A DNA stretch of 14,383 nt from assembly GCA_902984215.1 (NCBI GenBank), contig CADWAF010005156.1:1-14383 (forward strand), given 5' to 3'. This document shows, piece after piece, positions 1 to 7,886 of this stretch. A program made the position numbers and the translations under genes. The notes beneath the pieces were generated by a model. It searched no databases, was not told where the DNA came from, and saw only the letters and a program-made list of their open reading frames with translations. This DNA comes from Willaertia magna. Lineage: Eukaryota; Heterolobosea; Eutetramitea; Acrasida; Naegleriidae. The first letter of the stretch is position 1. The number at the start of each line of letters is the position of its first letter.

Positions 1-571
1 TAAAAATAAACAAATTCATTTCCTGCAAATACATAATTCATAATATCTCTATCCAAATATAAAATTAGTTTAATTTCATAAATTATACCCAATTCTTGAG
101 ATTTATTCCTCTAATAAATATTCCATTATTCTTTATAACAAAAAAATTAGCTTTTCCATTACTTACAATTTCATATAAATCATAATTTGGAAATGGAAGA
201 TTAATTAATTTTGTAAAATTGTCAATTTTATTAATTTTTTTACAAAATTCAAGTCCTTCACAACTATTTAAACCGTTAACATAAATATTATTATTAATTG
301 TTACAATAACTATATAACCATTATTACAAATAATTTGTTTAATTTCACTATAGTTCCATTCTACTCTATTATAAGATGAAAAATAATAATACTCTATATA
401 ATCAATCTATTGCAAGTCATAGTTGTCATTTTCTTCAAAACTATAATTATAGTATTCTTCTTTATACTATTGCTATTCTAAATTATATTCTGTATAGAAT
501 TGATATAATTTATTATTTTCAGTTACAATCCATGATTTCAAACTTTCAGTCACTATAAACTTTATAGGCAT
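1..571 (-). pseudogene. RCC1-repeat-like protein, broken reading frame, partial at left edge
   Basis: Reading leftward from an ATG at 571, the translation begins MPIKFIVTESLKSWIVTENN and continues with RCC1/BLIP-II-like blade motifs: residues 77-93 (IKQIICNNGYIVIVTIN), 94-103 (NNIYVNGLNS), and about 137-153 (an EIVSNGKANFFVIKN-type block followed by GIFIRG). The frame carries TAG codons at 473-475, 467-469 and 407-409. It then stays open to a TAA at 83-85. Just before that stop, near 104-109, a one-base frame change restores coding: the shifted frame reads NKSQELG, then FAGNEFVYF, and is open to position 1. The 107 stop-free codons between 406 and 86 in AT-rich DNA, plus the blade pattern, show coding ancestry. 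I infer a decaying gene. A 120-nt intron (GTAACT near 526 to the TAG at 407) could remove the three TAGs but would also remove RCC1-like sequence, and it would leave the frameshift. An assembly indel could explain the frameshift alone. RCC1-like propellers are protein-interaction or GTPase-exchange modules; no specific role can be given. Confidence 0.6.
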
Positions 572-684
572 TGTTATTGGAGAAATATTTAATTTTTAAA
601 AACATTGGTATCTTCTTCAAGTAACTATTTTATAATTTATTTTTCAACATTAAAATTTTCACTCACACTAGTTTACAATTGCAT

Positions 685-690
685 TTTATT
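685..690 (-). terminator. Candidate poly(A) signal overlapping the cyclase stop codon
   Basis: On the minus strand the last codons read AAT CAA TAA AAT, so an AATAAA hexamer spans the TAA stop (688-686). If used, the 3' UTR would be very short, which fits the 114 nt available before the next start at 571. Use of this hexamer is inference. Confidence 0.35.
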
Positions 691-3600
691 GATTTTCTAT
701 TGGGCTTGCAAACATTTCATTTAATTTGCTGGTAGGAGTACTAACAGAAATATCCACTTGTTGTTTTTCAGGAGACTTCTCTGAAGGAAGTGGTATTGGT
801 TTCATGTGGTGTTTATCTTTTAACAAATATGTGGTAACCATTTTATCCTTCACTTCCACTCCCTTTCTTTCCTCAAAATCAAACAAATCATATATTCTTT
901 CGTATGTTTGACGAGAAACTTGAATTCTTCCAGGTAAACCAGTTGATTCCATTTCTAAAAAGTTAATTAGAAGAAATTCTTAATACTTACTAGATCCTAC
1001 AATCACAGTTTCTCCCCATAAGTCGAAAGCAAACTTTAGGGTTCCAATGCATCCAGCAGTAACTCCACCAGTGTGAACACCAATTCTTACATTAACTGTT
1101 TTTCCAGATTCTATATTATATTGTCGAATAACACTGAACATATCAATAGCGAACCTCACTACTTTTTCAGGGTGGTCTGATTGCTTTTGTAACCCACCGA
1201 CACAAAAGTAGGCATCTCCAATGGTTTTGATCTTCTCCAAATTATACTTAATAATATTACTGTCAAACCCATTAATAATAGAATTAAGCATTTGTACCAA
1301 GTCAACTGCAGACATTCCTGATGACATCAAAGTAAATTGAACAATGTCACTGAATAAGCAAGTTACATCATCTACTTTTTCTGCTATATACGTTTCTCCT
1401 TGTTTCAACTAAAAATTTAAATAAAATTATTAAAACTCGACTTACCCTTTTTGCAACTTGTTCTGGAAGAATATTTAGTAATAATGCATCACTCTTTTTC
1501 TTTTCTTCCTCAATTAGTGTATAATGCTTTCTTTCTGATGTGATATCTTTAAAAAAGGCGCTAACAAAGCTATTCTTTCCAAACCAAGAAACGCTTAATG
1601 ATATTCTGGCAGGAAAATAAGTACCATTTTTTCTTCTTGCCTCAACTTCTAAGGTTTTGCCATAACTGGTGGCAGATGTTGCCATATCTGATATTATTTC
1701 CATTAATTTATCACGACTCTCATCAGCAAACAAAAGTAGAGCTGAACTATTTACTACCTCTTCAGATTTATATCCAAGCATATTCAAAGCACTTGGATTA
1801 ATTATATCAATAAATGCTGTTTTAGAATTAATTACAAAGGCTCCATCTACGGCAGCATCAAGTATAGCCTTTGTTTTGGAAAAATGTCCACCAGTTTTAG
1901 TTTTTTTCTTTCCCTCAGAAAAAGTATAAAAAAGTACATAATTCCTTATTTCTTCGTCTTGCTCGAAAACGCTGTAAGGCAAAAAGTTTAACATTCTCCT
2001 CAGCTGATGTGCTTCACTGTCAAATTTCTTAAACTCAGTGTACTTTAAATAAACTAAAATTAATAAACTAACTAAGGAAATAGATGATATTACTGGGCTA
2101 ATGATTCTGTTAGGACTTTTAAAGTTGCTCACATAATAAGACATTATACTAAACATTTTAGCTGTTATCTCACTTGATATTGAAAATATATCTACAAAAT
2201 TATTGAATAAAGAAAGAGCAGTGTAGGAGCCTGAAATTGCGTCTTCGTTTAACCTGTCAGAGGCAAGACCATAAAGATCCATTAATTGATCCACCCCATA
2301 GCATGAATAGTTCGCAAACGTACAATTTTGCGTTAACAGTATCTTATCAATAGCACTACTAACTCCATTAATACCAGAAAAACCTTGGTCAATTGTTCCA
2401 AATCTAAAGTTTAACCAGGACCGCATAAGATCTTGGGAGTGTTTTAATATATCATCATGAAATTCTTTCAAATTTACTCCCAAACTTGTGGCGTTTTGGC
2501 CCATCAACAGTTCACCAAGCTTATACTTTGCCCTTTGAGCAATTTGAAGAACAACAGATCCATGTTGAACTTTAAGCATTACTTGGTACGAGTTGTTCAT
2601 AATTGATATACTTTCGTACAACAGCAAAGCAGAAGCAGTAACAGTTATTAGAGCAATGGAAAATATAAAAAATGTAATTAATCGCCTTGGTGTGAGAAAA
2701 GAGTTAGGTACTTTCACAATTTTATCCTCCGCTTTTTGTTCAAGGGCGTGAAAAACCATACCAACAACATCCTTAGGTATCTTGGTGAACAACTTTGTAA
2801 TGTTAACTAAATGTTGTAAATGGAACAATGCAAATACCAGATAAACAATTATAAAAAATAAATATACAATAGAAACGCCAACTACTGTAAAAATAAATAT
2901 TTGTTTTTGCCTATTGAGGGTAACTTCATTAGAGGATATTAAGTTAGTACAAAACTCTTCGAACACTGATGTTACCCTTACTCTGTTATTCCATAGAAAC
3001 AGGAATTCAAAATTGGAATAAATTTGTAAGTAATCATTGTTGGACCAGTCGTATACTGTTCCCATAACTGAGGACATCAAATTTGTAATTTCTGAAACAG
3101 AGGAATTCTTCACGTATGAAACTAGGGAAGTGGCATCATTTTTTGGAGAAACCACAGGAATCTAAAAAGATTAATGAAAGTAATGTCAAAAAAACTTACT
3201 ATAATTGGTTTGTTATTAGCCACAAACTCCTGCATCATCTCTGAAGAAAATTTGTTCTGGTTTACCATATCTAATATTTTGTTTAAAACAGACGTTTGTA
3301 CCTTTAATCTATTTTTATGCGTCTTATACTCTGAATAAAATAAGGATGAGTTAGGGGAGTACTGATAAAGTAGTTGTATATATCTAATACCTGCAAGGGT
3401 TGCATAAGAAACGGGAGATGTTTGGCAAAAATCATTCACAGTTTGAATTCTTTCACCATCGTTTGACAAACCTAAATCCATTCCAAGAATTACTGCTATC
3501 ACTATCATTGAAAATACCCCCAGTGTTTGTAAAAAGAGAAACTTGTATGAATGTTCTTGGGGTTTGTTGACGGCAGTTCTGTACAAAATCTGTTTGTCTT

Positions 3601-5630
3601 TTTTGTTTGTATAGTATGCCTGGCTAGCAGATTCCAACATATCTTCATTTATATTTTCCATCTTGGCAAAATTATTTGTTTGAGGCTCTTCCTCAAAGGC
3701 CAAAGGAACTATCCTATTATTTTTACCCCTATTCTTAGTTTCTACAACTTTTCTTTTCTTTGACTCCTCTTCCTCTAAAATATTTGCCTCATTATAAAGT
3801 TCTTCTGCAACCTCGGTTTCATAAAGAAATTCCTCAACAAATTGAGCATAACTTCGAATGACGAATGAATTGTTATGGTAATTTACAAGTAAATTATTGA
3901 ATGTTTTAGAGGAATCTTCTATATATTTATGCATTACCTTTACCAAATTGTAAACTCTTTCATTATTTTCTTCATTAGAAACAAAATGTTTCCAGAACAA
4001 TTTTTGATATTGTCGTAGCTTTTCTTGAAATTTTGTCACATTATTTATAATATTACGTAATTCATATGTATTTTTTCCAGTCGCAGTTTCATGTTCAATA
4101 TCTTTACTTCTTTGATAAATAATGTATCTCATCAAAATATTAGAGTTTTGTTTCGATGCTTTTCTAAGAAGATGAAGAGCAAACTGTTGGGAATGTGTGT
4201 CTTCAATTGTATATCTAATGAACAAAGCAGAGGTAACCAGTAAATAAGCATTTAAGTCTAACCTTTGATTCGTGGCTGTCTTTATAAAATACTGACCCAG
4301 TTCAAAATCTCCAGATTCTGATGATGCATTTAAGGAAAATCTCAAAAATAAATTCATATTTCTAAAACTTATTATCTCTGATAAATCAGGAGGAATTGTA
4401 ATATCCCCATCCTTAACAGCCCTTATTGTACTTCTTCCTATAAACATTACTACCCTTGTATAAATTTCCATAGTTATAAATCCTATAATAAAAAATAAAA
4501 TTGAACTCCCGATAGCTACAGCAAACAGTAAAATCAATCCCAACACATTTTGATTGTCAGTATTTACAGCAACTGTTATTAAACTTCCTAAACCCATTCC
4601 AACTCTAGCAAAAGCAAATCCTGAATAAACTGAATTTGCTGATCTATTAACAAAGGGTAATTCATAAAACAATAGTATAATAAAAAGTAAAGAAATTACA
4701 ATGAATAATACTGGTCTGGAAATAATTCCTTGCGGAGGTATCGATTGTGATATTATAAGGAATAATTGGTTGGCGGCAAGCAAAAATGATAGCAAGAAGG
4801 GACTGCTCATTGTAAAATATGATTTTCCTTTCACTGATGTCTCAGCAAAAATTAAAACACCTATAAACGTTAGTGGAATTTCTGCAAACATAAATATATA
4901 TGAAAGTACAGTAAACGCTCCATTTAGAGGACTCCTAAATAAAAGATGAGTAAATTTTTTAATTCAAACACTTACCAACAAGCCACATCTGTAAATCGCC
5001 TCAAGTGATAAGTGGTGGATCCATCAACTATTTGGGGCTTAGAGTAATCACAGGCGATAAACGTAGTAAGATCGAAAACCAATATTATTCCGAAGATAGC
5101 AAAAAAAGCAGCAAGTAATCTAACTAGCAGCTTAATCTTATCCCAATATTTACTTCCCCTGTGTAAAGCTTTATATGAAAAATAAAAGAGCATTATACAC
5201 AAGGCTTCTATCACGAATAAAGCGACAGCAATTCCAATAAAAGATTCATAAGGATAAAAGTTGGCACCAAGAGACCTAGGAATACAAATCATTTTCAAAG
5301 CGAATCTACCATCATCCCCATAAGGAAAATCTATAAAATAATTTTAAGTAAACATAAATTTCTTTAAAACTAACCTGATTCTATACCAAGAACTAATGAT
5401 TGATACATAAACAATATATGAAGTAATATCGAAAGCCAACCAGGCATTGCTTTTCTAATCTTAACTGAAAAAATAAAGAAAAACAATGCATCCTCGGCTT
5501 TTCTTATAGTACTATTTCCACCTCTCAACGTAATTGAACTAGATTTTGACCTAGTACTCCTACTATAAGATGAATCAGTATCCCCTATTGCCGAACCTAA
5601 ATCATAAGCAACGTCATGTCTATCGGTCAT
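686..5630 (-). CDS. Multi-pass membrane protein with PAS and adenylyl-cyclase-type domains (tiny macrocysts family), six exons
   Basis: Exons are 5630-5375, 5330-4976, 4934-3200, 3161-1446, 1408-991 and 954-686, giving 1582 residues; all splice phases agree. A Ser/Arg-rich N-terminus (to about residue 50) is followed by some 11-13 hydrophobic segments spread to about residue 1154, interleaved with soluble loops. A PAS domain lies at about 1210-1325, then a short helical linker, then a class III cyclase catalytic domain from about 1355. The metal-binding Asp residues are present (D1375 in LFSDIVQFT, D1419 in KTIGDAYF). K1415 and D1483 (in FDLWG) predict ATP rather than GTP as substrate. The usual transition-state Asn and Arg are I1490 and K1494 (TVIVGSKMES), and the usual Gly after FSDIV is Q1378, so activity is in doubt. 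The family is known to join membrane sensors to cyclic-nucleotide synthesis, probably at the plasma membrane. The start at 5630 follows eight A residues; an in-frame ATG at 5744 would add 38 hydrophobic residues but is less likely. GC content looks higher than in the other genes here. Confidence 0.92.
955..990 (-). other. Cyclase intron 5 (36 nt)
   Basis: The donor is GTAAGT and the acceptor is CTTTTTAG. Phase 1 splicing forms the AAA codon of K1494 and joins TVIVGS to KMESTGLPG, a conserved cyclase block. Retention would bring a TAA into frame. Confidence 0.93.
1409..1445 (-). other. Cyclase intron 4 (37 nt)
   Basis: The donor is GTAAGT and the acceptor is ATTTTTAG. The phase is 0. It joins LPEQVAKR to LKQGETYIAEK, the conserved junction leading into the cyclase domain. 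Confidence 0.93.
3162..3199 (-). other. Cyclase intron 3 (38 nt)
   Basis: The donor is GTAAGT and the acceptor is CTTTTTAG. The phase is 0, joining NNKPII to IPVVSPKN. Reading through it would shift the frame. Confidence 0.9.
4935..4975 (-). other. Cyclase intron 2 (41 nt)
   Basis: The donor is GTAAGT and the acceptor is TTATTTAG. Splicing in phase 2 forms a TGG codon and joins FTDVACW to SSPLNGAF-type sequence, entering the next hydrophobic segment. Confidence 0.9.
5331..5374 (-). other. Cyclase intron 1 (44 nt)
   Basis: The donor is GTTAGT after CAG and the acceptor is TTTTATAG. It splits a GAT codon (phase 1) and joins GIESG to DFPYGDDG in a continuous frame. Confidence 0.9.
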
Positions 5631-5990
5631 TTTTTTTTGTGGGAGGGTAGAACTGTACAAAAAGGCGGGAGGTAAATCATTCGTAAAATTACCAAAAACA
5701 AAAAAAAAGCAGCTTTTACATAATACTATAATAGATAATATCAAAAGGCTTGTTGTTGTTCATTTGGTGATATTAAATAATAATTTGTTACCAACAACAA
5801 ATGTTATTTTATCTGGATTATAACTCTAATAAACAAACTAATAACTAACTAACCACCAAGGATTTTTGGATTTTATGGAAGAAAGAAGAGACTTCAATGC
5901 GTCAAAAAGACTGCTGATGACAATTAAAACATTTTTAATGAAAATTAAAAAATTTAAAGAATAAGCCTAAAAAAAAAAATTGAGAAAAAA
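5631..5990. promoter_or_regulatory. Divergent intergenic region between the cyclase and MAPR genes
   Basis: This 360-nt stretch separates two head-to-head genes and should hold both promoters. It contains A-runs beside both start codons. Two 9-nt arms form an inverted repeat (TTGTTGTTG at 5750-5758, CAACAACAA at 5792-5800). A short open frame lies at 5875-5964 (listed separately). No TATA-like element stands out from the AT-rich background. Confidence 0.5.
5875..5964 (+). promoter_or_regulatory. Possible 29-codon upstream ORF before the MAPR gene
   Basis: An ATG at 5875 opens a basic 29-codon frame (MEERRDFNASKRLLMTIKTF and nine more residues) ending in TAA at 5962-5964, 26 nt before the MAPR start and in another frame. 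If the transcript starts upstream of 5875, it could lower translation of the downstream gene. It may equally be chance; the transcript start is not visible. Confidence 0.25.
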
Positions 5991-6482
5991 ATGAGCATTT
6001 TATATTTACTAGTGATAGCCGTATTTTTGGGTGCAGCCTTCTTTTTATACAGGATGTATGCTAACCAACAACATGTTGCTGCAAAATCCTCCGGAGATGA
6101 ATATAGTGATGAATCGTCTTCAGATTCAGACTCAGATGATGAAGAAGTAGAAGAAAGAGAATATACTTTAGAAGAATTAAAACAATATAACGGAGTTGAT
6201 CAAAAAAAGATATTTGTTAGCGTTAAAGGAAAAGTTTTTGATGTTACAGGAAGTGGTTTCTATGGTCAAGGAGAAGCATACTCAATTTTTGCAGGACATG
6301 ATGCTAGTAAAGCTTTAGCTCTTTCAGAACTTCAAGCTAAACATTTAGATGTAATGGATATCTCTGATTTACTTCCACATCAAATATCTAATTTAGATGA
6401 AATGTTTAGTCATTTAGAAATGAAGTATTCTACTGTGGGTTGGTTAAAAGAATGGGATGATGCTCAAAAGAAAGATAAATAA
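5991..6482 (+). CDS. Membrane-anchored cytochrome b5-like heme-binding protein of the MAPR (PGRMC/Dap1) family
   Basis: One exon encodes 163 residues, close to the usual length of the family. Residues 3-20 form a hydrophobic N-terminal anchor. Residues 35-56 are a Ser/Asp/Glu-rich acidic linker. From about 57 to 155 there is a cytochrome b5-like fold of MAPR type: YTLEELKQYNG, then VSVKGKVFDVTGSGFYGQ, then YSIFAGHDASKALA. The family binds heme through Tyr rather than through the paired His of classic cytochrome b5; Y91 and Y97 match the conserved Tyr positions, Y97 aligning with the axial ligand of PGRMC1. Known relatives sit in the endoplasmic reticulum membrane and support cytochrome P450 reactions, sterol synthesis and heme handling; that role is inferred here. 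The ATG follows six A residues. An AATAAA lies about 30 nt past the stop. It converges on the alternative oxidase gene. Confidence 0.93.
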   Translation: MSILYLLVIAVFLGAAFFLYRMYANQQHVAAKSSGDEYSDESSSDSDSDDEEVEEREYTLEELKQYNGVDQKKIFVSVKGKVFDVTGSGFYGQGEAYSIFAGHDASKALALSELQAKHLDVMDISDLLPHQISNLDEMFSHLEMKYSTVGWLKEWDDAQKKDK

Positions 6483-6512
6483 AACAATTTTGTAATTTTT
6501 TTTTACTCTTAA

Positions 6513-6518
6513 AATAAA
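6513..6518 (+). terminator. Candidate poly(A) signal of the MAPR gene
   Basis: AATAAA begins 31 nt after the TAA stop. A second copy lies at 6546-6551. Both are in the 140-nt convergent gap to the alternative oxidase stop. Confidence 0.45.
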
Positions 6519-6566
6519 CATGTTAAATATTTATTATCCATAACAAATAAAGAACTTTTTTAAGAT

Positions 6567-6576
6567 TTTATTTATT
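6567..6576 (-). terminator. Candidate poly(A) signals of the alternative oxidase gene
   Basis: Two overlapping AATAAA hexamers on the minus strand lie about 50 nt past the oxidase stop codon at 6623. Another is at 6530-6535. The region is AT-rich, so chance matches are possible. Confidence 0.35.
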
Positions 6577-6622
6577 TATAATTATTTAAAAAACCCAAAA
6601 AAAGAAAACTTAATTAAATTAT

Positions 6623-7603
6623 TTAAAGTATTAAACCATCTTGATATTTACAAGATAATTGATGATTGTAATCTCTGTGCATACATTCATCACTTCTAAC
6701 AACAGCTACAACATCTCTTAAGGTAGATTCAGGTGGTAAATTCCAATACTTAATTGCAAAATCAGGAGCTGCAACATTCTTAATTTCTCCTTTATCAATT
6801 GCTTCTAAAAATTCACTATAAGCATTAACTGCTTCTTCTTCTAAATAACCAACTAATCTATGACAAAATCTTGGATTTAACATGTATGCCATTGAATAGA
6901 AAGAAGTAAAACCAACTTGTGCAAAAATAACTAATAATCTTTCTAATAAAGTAGGTCTTGTTAATTGCATCCATGTAATTAAGTGCATTCTTTCGTTTTC
7001 TGCTTCTTCTAATAGTTCAGAAATAAAACCATAATCTTTTCTCATTCTTCTTAATGAAATAAAGTGACGCCATGCACCTGCAACCATACCTGGTACTGCA
7101 GCTACAGTTTCTAACACAACAGCATGATGCATATATCTATTACCAAAGAAAGCATGAACAAAAACTCTTAAAAACTTCATTACACCTAATGCTAACTTAT
7201 CAGTAAGATCTTTTGGTTGAAAACTTCTTTTCACACTATAATTATCTAATTCTTTAACGTCTGTAAATGGTTCTGCACCATAAGGTCTAAATAGTTTGTG
7301 ATTTAATTGAATGTGATTTTTACTATAAAGCTCAGCTACCTTTTCAGGACTCATTACAGGTTTAATGCTTTCTTTCTCAACATTTGCACCACTTGCACTA
7401 CCAGTTGCTGCAGATGTTGTTGTTGTTTTATTTTCAACTACAACATGCCAATCTATTGAAGAATTATTAACAAAGAGAGAGGCACTGAAATTATTCAACT
7501 TGCTGCTTTTGTTGTTATTATTACTATTTAACAAATTAAATAACAACAACGAAGAGTGCTTGTTCTTATTATTACTCTTTGAAAGTTTATGCAAAGATTT
7601 CAT
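6623..7603 (-). CDS. AOX: Mitochondrial alternative oxidase (ubiquinol:oxygen oxidoreductase)
   Basis: One exon encodes 326 residues, a normal family length. The enzyme oxidises ubiquinol and reduces oxygen to water without pumping protons, bypassing complexes III and IV on the matrix face of the inner mitochondrial membrane. All six di-iron ligands are visible: E165 in LETVAAVPGMV, E204 and H207 in NERMHL, E255 in LEEEAVNAY, and E306 and H309 in RSDECMHRDYNH. The conserved active-site Tyr (Y262) is present. Residues 1-80 are rich in Lys, Ser, Asn and Thr with few acidic residues, fitting a cleavable presequence followed by a low-complexity stretch. I see no plant-type regulatory Cys near the start of the catalytic domain. 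The ATG at 7603 is preceded in frame by a nearby stop. Naegleria is known to have this enzyme. Confidence 0.96.
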   Translation of the reverse strand: MKSLHKLSKSNNKNKHSSLLLFNLLNSNNNNKSSKLNNFSASLFVNNSSIDWHVVVENKTTTTSAATGSASGANVEKESIKPVMSPEKVAELYSKNHIQLNHKLFRPYGAEPFTDVKELDNYSVKRSFQPKDLTDKLALGVMKFLRVFVHAFFGNRYMHHAVVLETVAAVPGMVAGAWRHFISLRRMRKDYGFISELLEEAENERMHLITWMQLTRPTLLERLLVIFAQVGFTSFYSMAYMLNPRFCHRLVGYLEEEAVNAYSEFLEAIDKGEIKNVAAPDFAIKYWNLPPESTLRDVVAVVRSDECMHRDYNHQLSCKYQDGLIL

Positions 7604-7697
7604 TTCTATTTATCAATTAATTCTAAAATATTAAAGCAATTTAAAACCAAATTATATAAATTGACTTTTTTTAAAAAGAGATTTAAATTCTTAAATA

Positions 7698-7775
7698 TTA
7701 TTTTCGCTTTGCTGAGGAGTAGGATTCTTTGTACAGGAATGGACGTGTGGCAATACATTTTTGAAATTTGTGCAT
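7698..7775 (-). promoter_or_regulatory. Possible 25-codon upstream ORF before the alternative oxidase
   Basis: On the minus strand an ATG at 7775 opens a 25-codon frame (MHKFQKCIATRPFLYKESYS and five more residues) ending in TAA at 7700-7698, 94 nt before the oxidase ATG. Its basic, Ser-rich make-up resembles a targeting sequence, but I found no good splice donor joining it to the oxidase frame. It could be a regulatory upstream ORF or chance. Confidence 0.25.
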
Positions 7776-7830
7776 TGGAAACTGAAAATTAATAATCATT
7801 ACCAGTGAAAATTAGTAAAGCGCCTGAAAA

Positions 7831-7858
7831 CAATCAAAATTAAATTTATTTTTGATTG
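7831..7858 (-). terminator. Hairpin enclosing a poly(A) signal, 3' of the SAC9-like gene
   Basis: CAATCAAAA at 7831-7839 and TTTTGATTG at 7850-7858 form a perfect 9-bp stem with a 10-nt loop. A minus-strand AATAAA (7850-7845) lies almost wholly in the loop, about 37 nt past the stop codon at 7887. The position fits the 3' end of the phosphatase transcript. Confidence 0.35.
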
Positions 7859-7886
7859 AATTGTTATTATTTGATCGTTTGTTAGT

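Larger units (their letters stand above)
7604..7886. promoter_or_regulatory. Intergenic region between the alternative oxidase start and the phosphatase stop
   Basis: This 283-nt gap lies upstream of the oxidase and downstream of the SAC9-like gene, both on the minus strand. It holds a hairpin with a poly(A) signal (7831-7858) and a short minus-strand open frame (7698-7775). The part at about 7700-7830 has more G and C than its surroundings. No RNA gene was recognised. Confidence 0.45.

Noticed and set aside
407..475. TAG read as an amino acid in the RCC1-like frame (changed genetic code)
   Set aside because: FANCL ends in TAG at a sensible C-terminus and the other intact genes have no in-frame TAG, so the standard code fits better.
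376..558. Plus-strand ORF of 60 codons rich in Tyr, Ile and Asn
   Set aside because: It lies antisense to the RCC1-like coding frame and has no recognisable protein features; AT-rich DNA makes such frames common.
5631..5744. In-frame extension of the cyclase N-terminus to an ATG at 5744, with a signal-peptide-like start
   Set aside because: The ATG at 5630 has the A-run context seen at other starts here, and the extension contains Lys runs from an intergenic A-tract.
5991..7603. Functional operon-like pairing of the MAPR and oxidase genes
   Set aside because: The genes are convergent with separate 3' ends; both involve metal or heme redox chemistry, but nothing in the sequence links them.
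7365..7792. Two plus-strand ORFs across the oxidase start and upstream region
   Set aside because: The first is antisense to the oxidase presequence and its Leu run is the mirror of the Asn and Lys codons; the second continues into noncoding DNA with no family features.
7700..7830. Possible small RNA gene in the GC-richer intergenic patch
   Set aside because: No tRNA arms, snRNA motifs or convincing long stem could be found by eye.
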